From Bacillota bacterium (GTDB lineage Bacteria; Bacillota; UBA4882; UBA8346), in assembly GCA_023435565.1 (NCBI GenBank), contig JAEYRN010000105.1:7860-71859 (forward strand): a stretch of 64,000 nt of DNA, given 5' to 3'. How positions within the stretch are numbered: the first letter of the stretch is position 1; each line of letters starts with the position of its first letter. Of this stretch, positions 53,466 to 62,497 are shown one piece after another. The notes beneath the pieces were generated by a model, which saw nothing but the letters and a program-made list of their open reading frames with translations, was not told the origin of the DNA and ran no database searches. A program made the position numbers and the translations under genes.

Positions 53466-54263
53466 ATGTTAGTGAATAAAGTTGAGATCTGCGGTGTTAA
53501 TACCGCCAAGCTTCCGGTTTTATCAAGTAGCAAGATGAGGGATTTGCTTCAAAGATTACAATCTGGAGAGCTGTCTGCCCGGGAAGAGTTAATTCAGGGT
53601 AATTTAAGGCTGGTTCTTAGTGTGATTCAACGTTTTAATAATCGTGGCGAATATGTGGACGATTTGTTTCAAGTGGGTTGTATTGGACTAATGAAAGCAA
53701 TCGATAATTTTGACCTATCTCAAAATGTAAAATTTTCAACCTACGCGGTACCGATGATTATCGGTGAAATTAGACGCTATCTTAGAGATAATAATCCTTT
53801 GAGAGTTAGCCGTTCATTAAGGGATATTGCCTATAAAGCACTACAAGTCAGGGATACTTTAGTAAATAAAAATGCCAAAGAACCAACTGTAGCTGAAATT
53901 GCTGAAGAATTGAAAGTTCCCAGGGAAGAAGTGGTCTTTGCATTAGATGCGATTCAGGAACCAATTTCGCTTTTTGAACCAATTTATCATGATGGTGGAG
54001 ACCCAATTTTTGTGATGGACCAAATAAGTGATGAACGACATATAGATGGTCAGTGGCTCGAGGGCTTAACTATCAAGGAAGCAATGTCCAGATTAAACGA
54101 TCGGGAGAAAATGATTTTGAAAATGCGGTTTTTTGAGGGAAGGACTCAAATGGAAGTAGCTGATGAAATTGGGATTTCTCAAGCACAAGTGTCCCGTCTT
54201 GAAAAAAGCGCTCTTAAACATATGAAGCGTTATATTTCAGAAAATAATGAGTTTGAACAATAG
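53466..54263 (+). CDS. sigG: Forespore sigma factor SigG
   Basis: Late forespore sigma factor, 265 aa. The start at ATG 53466 (MLVNKVEICGVNTAKLPVL) matches the conserved N-terminus; an ATG three codons earlier is too close to GGGAG. It shows the near-invariant sigma-G segment (FNNRGEYVDDLFQVGCIGLM, NVKFSTYAVPMIIGEIRRYL) and the region 4 HTH (VADEIGISQAQVSRLEKSAL). It is followed by spoIIR 14 bases later. Confidence 0.96.
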   Translation: MLVNKVEICGVNTAKLPVLSSSKMRDLLQRLQSGELSAREELIQGNLRLVLSVIQRFNNRGEYVDDLFQVGCIGLMKAIDNFDLSQNVKFSTYAVPMIIGEIRRYLRDNNPLRVSRSLRDIAYKALQVRDTLVNKNAKEPTVAEIAEELKVPREEVVFALDAIQEPISLFEPIYHDGGDPIFVMDQISDERHIDGQWLEGLTIKEAMSRLNDREKMILKMRFFEGRTQMEVADEIGISQAQVSRLEKSALKHMKRYISENNEFEQ

Positions 54264-54277
54264 GAGGATATAACATC

Positions 54278-54913
54278 TTGTTTCGATATCGCTTAGTAGT
54301 TATTTGTATAATAGTGGTTCTATTTGGGATAATAGGCTGTTTAGGTTCGGGGTTTGCTCGGGTAGTAGAACCGGTTATTGAGACTTATAATCGAAATAAT
54401 TTAATTCGCCTTCATGTGGTTGCTGATAGCAATTTACCTGAAGACCAAGAATTAAAACTAAAAGTTAGAGATCAGATTATCAAAGTCACTGAACCGTTAC
54501 TTATTAAGGTTGAGCATCCAATTGAAGCTGAGCAGATTTTAAGAAATAATTTGCCTATACTAAAAAATGCGGCTTATCAAGTAATTCGGGAAAACAAGCG
54601 CGATATAGAGGTAAACGTTAGTTTGGAACGTTTTTTTTTCCCGGAAATCGCTTATCCCTTTGGCCTCTTACCGGCTGGGGAGTATAGAGGTTTAAAAGTA
54701 ATCCTTGGCCGGGGAGAAGGTAAGAATTGGTGGTGTGTTTTATATCCGCCATTATGTTTACTTGAACCGGATGCGCCTACATTTAAAGGTATTCAAAACG
54801 AACCGATTCAGGTTGAATATAGACTGGCGATATTAGAAGAATTAATCAAGCGTAAGGACCTTTCATTAGATAGTTTTTGGAAGGGTTGGGGTCAGTTTTT
54901 CGGTTTGTTATAA
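54278..54913 (+). CDS. spoIIR: Forespore signal protein SpoIIR
   Basis: Secreted forespore signal that turns on SpoIIGA. The 211-aa protein has an N-terminal signal (about 5-25) and the family blocks LIRLHVVADSNLPEDQELKL near 42-61, FPEIAYPFGLLPAGEYRGLK near 120-140 and GKNWWCVLYPPLCL near 149-162. TTG start with AGGAGG. It is apparently co-transcribed with sigG. Confidence 0.93.
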   Translation: MFRYRLVVICIIVVLFGIIGCLGSGFARVVEPVIETYNRNNLIRLHVVADSNLPEDQELKLKVRDQIIKVTEPLLIKVEHPIEAEQILRNNLPILKNAAYQVIRENKRDIEVNVSLERFFFPEIAYPFGLLPAGEYRGLKVILGRGEGKNWWCVLYPPLCLLEPDAPTFKGIQNEPIQVEYRLAILEELIKRKDLSLDSFWKGWGQFFGLL

Positions 54914-55059
54914 CTATGCTTAAAACCATTTCTTTTACTTGATCAAACCATGAAAAGAATAACTTGATCTTCCAGTGCCTCTGTTAAATCACCATTGAAT
55001 TCAAAACTTCATAGCCGGAATTAATGATTGTCCCGGCGATATAGTAAAAAAGCAGATCA

Positions 55060-55098
55060 AGCCCCTCGCTAAAAAAACGAATAGGAGGGGTTATTTAT
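55060..55098 (+). terminator. Terminator-like hairpin after spoIIR
   Basis: GCCCCTC (55061-55067) pairs with GAGGGGT (55085-55091), AT-rich loop, followed by TATTTATTATT. The surrounding 275-base gap holds no gene. Confidence 0.6.
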
Positions 55099-55188
55099 TA
55101 TTCACCTCTTAATCTTCCATTATTATTTAATTATTCCTTTAAAAAGGATTAATTCGACTTATAACGAAAAATAAATTTAGGTGATTAA

Positions 55189-56013
55189 ATGAAAGTAAAT
55201 ATTGGAGTTATTCAACTACAAGTTTCTTCGGATAAATCGGATAATCTAAAGCGCGTTAAGGAAATGATCCTTGATGTTAGTCGGAAAGGGGCACAAATCG
55301 TTACCCTACCTGAGATGTTTAATTGCCCTTATCAACAGGATTGTTTTCCTCTTTTTGCTGAGGAAATCGAAAATGGGGAGACTAGTTCATTTCTTAGTGA
55401 AATTGCCAATAAAACGAAGGTTTATTTAATCGGAGGTTCAATCCCGGAAAGAGACGGTGGGAAAATATATAATACTTCTTTGATTTTTAATCCTAAAGGG
55501 CAGTTAATAGCGAGACACCGGAAAATGCATCTCTTTGATATTGCAATACCGGGCCAAATTGAATTTTTCGAATCGGCTGTTTTGTCTCCCGGTAGGGAAG
55601 TGACTACTTTTACTACCGAATATGGCAATTTTGGAGCTCTAATCTGTTATGATTTAAGATTTCCTGAACTATTCCGATTGATGATTGAACGGGGAATTAT
55701 TGGGACAATAGTACCGGCAGCTTTTAATATGACCACCGGGCCCGCCCATTGGGAGACCTTATTTAGAGCAAGAGCGATCGATAATCAGATTTTTATGATT
55801 GGGATTAGCCCGGCCCGAAATGAAAAGGCCGGATATATTGCTTACGGCCATTCTTTAATAGTAGACCCCTGGGGCGAAATAGTCTGGAAAGCCGGTGCCG
55901 GAGAAGAAGTGGCGGTAGTGCCGATAGAAATGGAAAAAGTTAGCCAAGTAAGAAAGAACATGCCCTTATTAGCCCATCGCCGGTTAGATCGGTATCAAAT
56001 AAAAGAAGTGTAG
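55189..56013 (+). CDS. Nitrilase-superfamily amidase (omega-amidase/NIT2-like)
   Basis: C-N hydrolase with the full catalytic triad: E42 (LPEMFNCPY), K112 (HRKMHLFDI) and C153 (LICYDLRFPE). 274 aa, normal for stand-alone cytosolic enzymes. The sequence around LFDI and FPELFRLM is closest to NIT2/omega-amidase, so hydrolysis of alpha-ketoglutaramate-type amides is plausible but not shown. SD TTAGGTG before the ATG. Confidence 0.88.
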   Translation: MKVNIGVIQLQVSSDKSDNLKRVKEMILDVSRKGAQIVTLPEMFNCPYQQDCFPLFAEEIENGETSSFLSEIANKTKVYLIGGSIPERDGGKIYNTSLIFNPKGQLIARHRKMHLFDIAIPGQIEFFESAVLSPGREVTTFTTEYGNFGALICYDLRFPELFRLMIERGIIGTIVPAAFNMTTGPAHWETLFRARAIDNQIFMIGISPARNEKAGYIAYGHSLIVDPWGEIVWKAGAGEEVAVVPIEMEKVSQVRKNMPLLAHRRLDRYQIKEV

Positions 56014-56033
56014 AATTCTTTGATATGGTGATT

Positions 56034-57260
56034 TCATTGCCCCTGAATATCCTTAGGAATAACTTGAGCAGGTTTGACAAAAAACCAAAAAAGAATTCCA
56101 AGTACTATACAAATTCCGGCAACACTATAAAAAATCGGAGGTTTAGTAAGTTTTTCCGCAAAACCGAATAAAGGAGGACCGACCGCAACACCAAAGAAGC
56201 GGACTGTTCCATAAAGGCAAGTCACTATGCCACGTTCGGTTTTGGGGGCTGAGGATGTAATTAAGGTATTTAAAGAAGGTAAGACTGCCCCAGTGCCTAT
56301 TCCAAGCAAAGATGCGGTTAAGGTAAACCAGAACGGGGAGTGACAAGGGCAGAAAAATATTAATCCGCTTGCTATAAAAAAAAAGCCGATAACAGACGCC
56401 CAAGTTACAATTTTAGCCAATTGTTTTTGCATGACCGTACCTAATATATACGCAGTTATTGCCATTAACAATACGGGTACCGCTAATATCAAACCACGTT
56501 GAAAAACCTCAATTTTAAATTGTTTTTCTAAAATATCGGAATAGAAACTCAATAATCCAAACAGTGAGAACAGAGCAAAAAATCCGCCCAAAAAGGATAT
56601 AATCAAGGATAATCCTTTATTTTCGAAGATCTTTTTTAAATTTTCAAAATACTTAGGGATTGGTTGAACATTTTCCTGAAGCTTTTTAACGTTTTCTTTC
56701 ACTACAATTAGAATCAAAACAGCAATCGGAATGGCTAAAACACCATAAACAAAAAACGGCGTATACCAGGAAATTAAAGCTAAAGCTGCGCCAGCCAAAG
56801 GACTAACAACTTTTCCAATCCCATTGAAGGCTTCCAATAATCCTAATATTTGGGAACGTTCGTTAGATTGGATTAAATCCCCAGCCAAAGCCATACTCAA
56901 TTGATAAGTGCCTCCAGCGCCGATTCCCTGGATAATTCTAGCGGCAATTATAAAAGGAAACGCTTTTTCCTTAAAAATAATAGCAAAAATTCCGGCCAGG
57001 ATACCTCCAATCCCATAGATTATTAGGGCAGGGAACATTACTTTTTTACGGCCGATACGGTCGGAAATCATTCCGGCAAAGGGGATTACAATACCAGCAG
57101 GGATTGAAAATACGGTAATTAGTAACCCAACTTGGACCAAGCCAAGATGAAGTTCTTTTTGAATTAGCGGCAGGACCGGGATTAACATTGAATTGCCTAG
57201 GACCATAATAAAAGGTACTAGGCATAATACTGCAATGGTTGGGTATAGTTTTTTGTCCAA
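56034..57260 (-). CDS. MFS transporter
   Basis: A 12-helix major facilitator, 408 aa. The start is read as TTG 57260 (MDKKLYPTIAVLCLVPFIMV), eight bases after AAGGAG; a GTG three codons earlier would touch that site. The MFS loop 2-3 motif (GMISDRIGRKKVMFPALIIY) and helix-5 motif C-like GIGKVVSPLAGAALALISW are clear, suggesting a drug/H+ antiporter-type exporter. Substrate unknown. It is convergent with the nitrilase gene. Confidence 0.88.
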   Translation of the reverse strand: MDKKLYPTIAVLCLVPFIMVLGNSMLIPVLPLIQKELHLGLVQVGLLITVFSIPAGIVIPFAGMISDRIGRKKVMFPALIIYGIGGILAGIFAIIFKEKAFPFIIAARIIQGIGAGGTYQLSMALAGDLIQSNERSQILGLLEAFNGIGKVVSPLAGAALALISWYTPFFVYGVLAIPIAVLILIVVKENVKKLQENVQPIPKYFENLKKIFENKGLSLIISFLGGFFALFSLFGLLSFYSDILEKQFKIEVFQRGLILAVPVLLMAITAYILGTVMQKQLAKIVTWASVIGFFFIASGLIFFCPCHSPFWFTLTASLLGIGTGAVLPSLNTLITSSAPKTERGIVTCLYGTVRFFGVAVGPPLFGFAEKLTKPPIFYSVAGICIVLGILFWFFVKPAQVIPKDIQGQ

Positions 57261-57414
57261 AACATACACTCCTTGACTTAGTTGATTTATTAAAATATTA
57301 TCCCAACATGAGGGTGGTTTTATGAAGGGCTAAAAAGAAAAAGTCATCTTATAAACGATTAAGGTTGGTAAATTTTTTGAGTTAGGCCTTTGGAAAAAGG
57401 ATCAGTCTCCATAA

Positions 57415-57803
57415 AATATTGACAAAAGAGGACTTACTACTAAAATAGGATGGTTTTGGTTAGATACGATAGCTGCGATAATAATCGCAGTGTTTATTAG
57501 TGTGGCGGTTTGGAAAATCATTAAATAAGCACAATCCTTTGCGATCAAGCTATTTTAGATGACCCGCAAATCATTGGCTTTTCTTTGGAAGTGAGTGGGG
57601 TTCAGGGGTGTCATAAGGTAAGGAGCAGGGGTAGAAGAGATGATCTCCAAATTGACTTACACATTCAAGTGAATTGCGCGGCTACAATCGATGAAGCGCA
57701 CCAAATCGGACATTGTGTGGCAAATTTGATACGCAGGAAGAATGAAGGAGTAACTGATAATGTGGTTCATGTGGAACCACATTATCAGGATTCGGGGATA
57801 TGA
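57415..57803 (+). pseudogene. Decayed 3' part of a CDF cation efflux transporter
   Basis: Reading frame 57415-57525 encodes IGWFWLDTIAAIIIAVFI and WKIIK, the CDF helix-5/6 region. A stop and frame change follow near 57523. A second frame then continues from STILCDQAILDDPQIIGFS through GCHKVRSRGRRDDLQIDLHI, EAHQIGH and NVVHVEPHYQDSG, the CDF cytoplasmic domain. The first ~4 helices are missing upstream. It is a truncated, frameshifted remnant. The 3' end forms a perfect 15-bp hairpin (57754-57788). Confidence 0.75.
57754..57788. repeat. Perfect 15-bp hairpin
   Basis: CTGATAATGTGGTTC (57754-57768), loop ATGTG, GAACCACATTATCAG (57774-57788). It lies at the 3' edge of the CDF remnant and downstream of the convergent ankyrin gene, where it might also act in 3'-end formation. 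Confidence 0.8.
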
Positions 57804-57821
57804 TGCTAGAAGCCTTCCCTA

Positions 57822-59519
57822 TTATTTTAACAATTCAATTATTTCCGGAAAGTTTTTAGCAGTAGCGACATTTAATGCGTTATGGCCCGTGGTACTTCTT
57901 AGAGTTGTAATCGCGCCATTTTTTAGTAGAGCCTTTACGATACTGACGTGGCCATAGTATGATGCTAAGATTAGAGGAGTCGCCCCATTTTTACCTTGAG
58001 CATTTGCATCGGCTTTATTCGATAGTAGGATTTCAACCACTTCAGTTTGGCCGTATATAGTTGCGATAGATAGTGCCGATTCACCATCCTTGTCTCGGAA
58101 ATTAACGTCAGCCCCTTTGGCGATCAGGGCAAGGACGGTTTGGGAATGTCCTTTTTGAGCAGCTAGGAAAATGGGGGTCCATCCTAATTTATTAGTTTTA
58201 CTGTTCGGATCAGCACCACTATCCAATAAAGCTTGGACAATTTCAGTATACCCTTTTTGAGCCGACCAGGTAAGTGGAGACCATCCGTAACTATCTTTAA
58301 GATTAGCCGTGGCGCCTTTGCTTAATAATAGTTTAACCGTTTCAATCTGTCCATTTTTGACCGCCGCAAATAATGGAGTTTGCTCCTTGCTGTTTTTAAT
58401 ATTAACATCTACTCCTTGTCTCAGTAGGGCATTAACCGCGGGAATATCACCTTTTTCAGCTGCCTGGTATAAAGTCCAGTTAAGGTTGAATCCCTTACTT
58501 TTTAATAAGTTGAGTAACTCGGGATTACCATTTCGCGCAGCCATGGTCAAAACCGATTCCCCATTTTTATCAGTGACTGAAAGCTCAGCGCCTTTCTCTA
58601 ATAAAGCAATTACGGTTTCAATTTTACCCGTAGATGCAGCCAACATTAAAGGGGTTTGACCTTCGTTATTTTTTGCATTGATATTGGCCCCTTTGTTTAG
58701 TAGTGTTTGGACTGTTTTGGTGTGGCCGCGTTCAGCTTCGTAATGGAGAATAGTCCAATTATTGGAATCAACTCCACTAATATCAGCGTTAGCATTCAAT
58801 AAGAGTTCTACAGTATCCAGATATCCACCGGAGGATGCTGCTAATAATGGGGTTAATTCGTCTTTACTCTTAGTATTTAAATCGGCTTTTTTATCCAATA
58901 ATACTTTCAAAGTCTCGGTATGGCCGTTTTTTGCCGCCCATAGTAATGCTGTATAACCATCGGTGTCTACTTCATTCATACCTGTTTCATAATAATTCAA
59001 TAATAATTGGACGGTCTGGGTGTCACCCTTGCGGGCGGCATAGAGGATGCTTAAATAGAAACTAGCGCCATGTTCCTGAAGGAATTTAACCATTTTGGAG
59101 TCATTGTCTTTTAGGGCATACATTATTGGAGTATAACCTTCATTAGTCTTTAAATTAACATCAGCTCCGCTGTCGATTAATAGTTCAACAATATCCGAAT
59201 TTTGATATTTCACCGCGTATAGTAAGGCAGTCCATCCAAAATTATCTTTTAAATCAACGTTAGCACCACTGGATATTAGTAGTTTGGCCACTTTATAATG
59301 ATTTTTAGCAGCGGCATGCATTAACGGAGTTGCATTATTTTCATCTACTCCATTCACATCCGCACCTTTTAAGATCAGTTTATTTACTGTTTTTGTATTA
59401 CCTTTTTCCGCAGCGCTTATCAATTCAAGGTTTTGGTCGGTTGCTACAGCGGAAGCCGGATGTAAACAGACTAACGAGACTAATAAAATTAGTATAAATC
59501 GGGGTATGTAATATTTCAT
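57822..59519 (-). CDS. Secreted ankyrin-repeat protein, 17 repeats
   Basis: 565 aa: a signal peptide (about 1-26, ends PASAVA) followed by some 17 ankyrin repeats running to the C-terminus, with no other domain. Most repeats keep the TPLxxA and G-H/N-T-x-x-V-x-x-L-L patterns. Two repeats (near 160 and 350) lack the usual loop start (SILYAARKGD, TLYQAAEKGD), giving two blocks of similar design. SD AAGGATG seven bases before the ATG. Function would be protein binding outside the cytoplasm; the partner is unknown. Confidence 0.88.
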   Translation of the reverse strand: MKYYIPRFILILLVSLVCLHPASAVATDQNLELISAAEKGNTKTVNKLILKGADVNGVDENNATPLMHAAAKNHYKVAKLLISSGANVDLKDNFGWTALLYAVKYQNSDIVELLIDSGADVNLKTNEGYTPIMYALKDNDSKMVKFLQEHGASFYLSILYAARKGDTQTVQLLLNYYETGMNEVDTDGYTALLWAAKNGHTETLKVLLDKKADLNTKSKDELTPLLAASSGGYLDTVELLLNANADISGVDSNNWTILHYEAERGHTKTVQTLLNKGANINAKNNEGQTPLMLAASTGKIETVIALLEKGAELSVTDKNGESVLTMAARNGNPELLNLLKSKGFNLNWTLYQAAEKGDIPAVNALLRQGVDVNIKNSKEQTPLFAAVKNGQIETVKLLLSKGATANLKDSYGWSPLTWSAQKGYTEIVQALLDSGADPNSKTNKLGWTPIFLAAQKGHSQTVLALIAKGADVNFRDKDGESALSIATIYGQTEVVEILLSNKADANAQGKNGATPLILASYYGHVSIVKALLKNGAITTLRSTTGHNALNVATAKNFPEIIELLK

Positions 59520-59725
59520 TTAAATCATCCTTTATCAGTATTTTAATTATGAGTTTTTTTAGTGAGAAAATATGAATCTGTATAATAAATATTACCATTT
59601 TTCATATTATGTTATCGGAAAAAAATTCAAAAATATGATAAGTAGTTTTACTTTTAAAGAGAAGCTTTTGGCTATTGGCAACCTATTGTAAGGTTTGAGC
59701 GAAGAACAAAACTCATCAAGCTAAT
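59520..59725. other. Non-coding interval upstream of the ankyrin gene
   Basis: AT-rich, no supported gene. With the repeat copy at 59726-59822 it makes up the 306-base gap to the metallophosphoesterase gene. I see no clear promoter for the ankyrin gene. Confidence 0.4.
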
Positions 59726-59822
59726 AGCGAAGTAGTCGTCCACGTCAACATCCTGTTGACCCACGTTATATAATGAAAAGTTGACGTGGATCGACAAGCA
59801 TCGATAGCATTTTCTAAGTAGG
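59726..59822. repeat. Dispersed inverted-repeat element, copy B
   Basis: Reverse complement of the element at 40137-40239. It contains CCACGTCAA and TTGACGTGG arms and ends with the conserved edge AGCATTTTCTAAGTAG, which matches CTACTTAGAAAATGCT in copy A. It lies directly past the stop codon of the minus-strand metallophosphoesterase gene. No ORF. Confidence 0.8.
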
Positions 59823-59825
59823 ACT

Positions 59826-61220
59826 TTAAAAAGTATGTCTTTCAATAGTAAGCTTTCCGACTGCCCCATTAATTTTAATTGAATCAAGGGCTTTCAGATT
59901 CATCGCCCCATCCGAATTCTTTTTCCAATATAAGATCGTAGCGCTATATGGCACCCCTTCTTCGGTCAAACCTCTAATACCGGCTGCACCGGTTGTTCCA
60001 GCATCATTAATAACTGTTTTTTCTTCAATCGTAAAACGGTACTGGTGATCATGGCCATGGAGAATTAATGGCACTTTCCCAATAAGATCTTCAACTAATT
60101 TGCGGTTATGGACAATTATAAGATCAGGGGTAGTTGCCATATTCCGTATTGTTTGTTTTAAAGATTCCGCTGCTTTCGTATATTCTTCTTCGGGCGCAAG
60201 ATCGGAGTTGTAACTTTGTGAGGCGGGATCCGCCTGGCCGAAAATAGTTAACCCTTTTATTTTGATAGATCCTTTCTCAAGGACTCTTACAAAGGGGGCT
60301 TTTTTTAACCGGTTATTTATTAGCGGTGAATCATGATTTCCGGGAACGAAAATGTAAGGGATTTTAATTTTAGAGATTTGATTAACAATTTCCGCTTCTA
60401 GTGGTGTCCCATAGTCGGTTAAGTCACCTGTATCAATTATTAATTCAATCTTAAAGTTGTTGACAAGTTCGGAAATGAATTCAAAGGCGGCGGGATTATT
60501 GTGTATATCCGAAACATGGAGTGCCGCCAGATCAAATTGTAAATCGCCAATGTTTTTTATTTGTGCAGCTTGTTTAAAGAGCATCGGTAAATCACGGGAA
60601 ATTTTTTTAAGATTGTCACCGATAACTTCAATATTATCCAGACCCATGGTAACTAAATTCATGGCCCACGGGGCCGATGCCAAAACACCCTGGTATTGAG
60701 GGCGTTCTATGGCGTCCGAATCATAAGTTAAAACTGTTGTAGCAATAAAAACTAAAATTAAAACTAAGGGTCCCAACATTACATAATAAAAATGTTTCGT
60801 AAAGGGTTTAATCCGTAAAACTTGTAGAGTTAAAAATCCCCCAATCAAACCAGTAAGAATTATTAATAAAAAAAGTTTCAATATTGCTTGTAAAGTTTCA
60901 CGTTCTAGGGTTTTTAGCCATTGTTCCTTGACGGGCATAGAATTAAGCTGTTTTTCAAGTTTGGTGAAATCAATGGCATCCAAAGAGAAAATAAACTGCC
61001 AAGGTGTTTGGTGAGTTTTTAAAAAGAGTTGTCCAACAGGGGGGACATTAATAATAGTACCTCCTGATGTGTTGAAATTAGTCTTTAGAGAAAAAGAGAA
61101 AGAATCATATTGAAAAGAAAGTCGCGCAAATAATTGAATAAAAAGCATGGAACCTAAAATGGCCATTATTACAAGGGCCAAGTTGCGAGAGTTTTTAGAC
61201 GCCCTGGTGTTTAACGGCAT
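59826..61220 (-). CDS. Membrane-bound metallophosphoesterase
   Basis: 464 aa. Three hydrophobic helices lie at about 12-34, 108-132 and 142-165. A calcineurin-like phosphoesterase domain follows (about 225-430) with the metal motifs in order: HVSDIH, DTGDLTDYG, GNHDS and HGHDHQYRF. The domain is on the C-terminal side of the membrane segments. It resembles YkuE-like enzymes, but the substrate is unknown. SD GGGGAG eight bases before the ATG. Confidence 0.87.
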   Translation of the reverse strand: MPLNTRASKNSRNLALVIMAILGSMLFIQLFARLSFQYDSFSFSLKTNFNTSGGTIINVPPVGQLFLKTHQTPWQFIFSLDAIDFTKLEKQLNSMPVKEQWLKTLERETLQAILKLFLLIILTGLIGGFLTLQVLRIKPFTKHFYYVMLGPLVLILVFIATTVLTYDSDAIERPQYQGVLASAPWAMNLVTMGLDNIEVIGDNLKKISRDLPMLFKQAAQIKNIGDLQFDLAALHVSDIHNNPAAFEFISELVNNFKIELIIDTGDLTDYGTPLEAEIVNQISKIKIPYIFVPGNHDSPLINNRLKKAPFVRVLEKGSIKIKGLTIFGQADPASQSYNSDLAPEEEYTKAAESLKQTIRNMATTPDLIIVHNRKLVEDLIGKVPLILHGHDHQYRFTIEEKTVINDAGTTGAAGIRGLTEEGVPYSATILYWKKNSDGAMNLKALDSIKINGAVGKLTIERHTF

Positions 61221-61358
61221 AACATCTACTCCCCGGGTATTTTTATTATTATAACATATTACAATCTAATCATCGAAAGTGATTAAAATCCTAAAATGGT
61301 ATATTTTGCTTTGTTAAATAATATTAATATATAAAAACCTCTCCAGAGGTGATTCAAA

Positions 61359-62447
61359 ATGCCATATTGTCAAGAATGCGGAAGTCATTATGATCAAGAT
61401 ATTGGCGTCTGTAGTAGTTGTGGGAATAAAGCAACAGCTATTGAAGAAATTAATGTTTCTTCGCCTCCATCGGATATCCAAACTAATCCACCGCCTGAAA
61501 TTGGAAACATAGAATCAGTTATATTGAATGGCTTAGGAGACATGGAAGGAGATAACATTACCTCATTGCAGAATAAAAATTTAAAAGAACCGGATCTGGT
61601 TGAAATTACGGAAACTATTAATAATCCGGTTTTCAAAGAAAGTCCTAGTGAAGTTATTCATCAGGAAGGATTAAGCTTAGGTTCCCATCGGAACCAAGTT
61701 GAGTCCCATTTAGGAAAGGGTCTTATTAAACCGGTCGTGATTGAAAATTGTATGGATGGGTTTCACTTTAAGTATGATGAGCCACCGCGTCAAATTAACA
61801 AATCCGAACCCCAGAAAGAAAAAGTTGTCGAATTTAGAGTCAGTGGCGAAACGGAGTCAAGTAATAAAAATCAGTTAATTGAAGAAGTTAAAGCAGAACA
61901 AGAAGAGGTTAAAACTTTAACGGAAAATTTGGAGAGTCTAATAATTGATTCGAAAAAAGATGAGAATGCGTTTCTAGTTATGGAGAATGATGAAGCTAAT
62001 TCGGAACCTGAAAGTAATCCTAAGGAACCAGGTGGGGATGAACCATATTGTAAGGATGAACCAAATTTTAATGAAAAAGATAATTTATTAGAGGCTGGAT
62101 TAAACGCTGAAAAAGTTAATTTGGAACCAGAAATTCATACCGACATCATACCGGAAATTCTATGGGAAGGCCAGCGGACTTGGAATTGGCTTACCTTAAG
62201 AGAAACGTACCAAATCACGAACATTTCCGTAACTTTATTAAACGGTTACGGTGTGAAGGTTAAAGAGATCGAATGGCAGTCGGTATCTGGAATTATTCTA
62301 AAACAGAATTGGCTTTCAAAACTCTTAAATATTGGCAATCTGGAAGTTATCGGGTTAAACTCGGAGCCTTTGTTAACCTTGGAAGGTATAGAAAACCCGG
62401 GGCAACTCCGGAAAATGCTTGTGGAAATACTGGATTTTAGAGTATAA
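61359..62447 (+). CDS. Zinc-ribbon protein with C-terminal PH-like domain
   Basis: 362 aa. An N-terminal zinc ribbon has C4, C7, C18 and C21 (YCQECG, CSSCGN). A long acidic, low-complexity linker (about 30-260) is followed by a C-terminal bacterial PH-like domain (about 262-360: ILWEGQRTWNWLTLRETYQI, EWQSVSGIILKQ). No membrane segment, so likely cytosolic. No exact function can be given. AGAGGTG precedes the ATG. Confidence 0.78.
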   Translation: MPYCQECGSHYDQDIGVCSSCGNKATAIEEINVSSPPSDIQTNPPPEIGNIESVILNGLGDMEGDNITSLQNKNLKEPDLVEITETINNPVFKESPSEVIHQEGLSLGSHRNQVESHLGKGLIKPVVIENCMDGFHFKYDEPPRQINKSEPQKEKVVEFRVSGETESSNKNQLIEEVKAEQEEVKTLTENLESLIIDSKKDENAFLVMENDEANSEPESNPKEPGGDEPYCKDEPNFNEKDNLLEAGLNAEKVNLEPEIHTDIIPEILWEGQRTWNWLTLRETYQITNISVTLLNGYGVKVKEIEWQSVSGIILKQNWLSKLLNIGNLEVIGLNSEPLLTLEGIENPGQLRKMLVEILDFRV

Positions 62448-62455
62448 TTATTAAG

Positions 62456-62475
62456 AAACCGGCTACGGCCGGTTT
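62456..62475 (+). terminator. Short hairpin, weak terminator
   Basis: AAACCGGC / GCCGGTTT stem with a TACG loop, eight bases after the previous stop; no long T-run follows. Confidence 0.45.
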
Positions 62476-62497
62476 AACCACTTATCTAGGAGTAACT

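Noticed and set aside
53219..53533. 104-codon minus-strand ORF between the PfpI gene and sigG
   Set aside because: It runs through a terminator and the sigma-F-like promoter, overlaps the start of sigG, and its composition is not protein-like.
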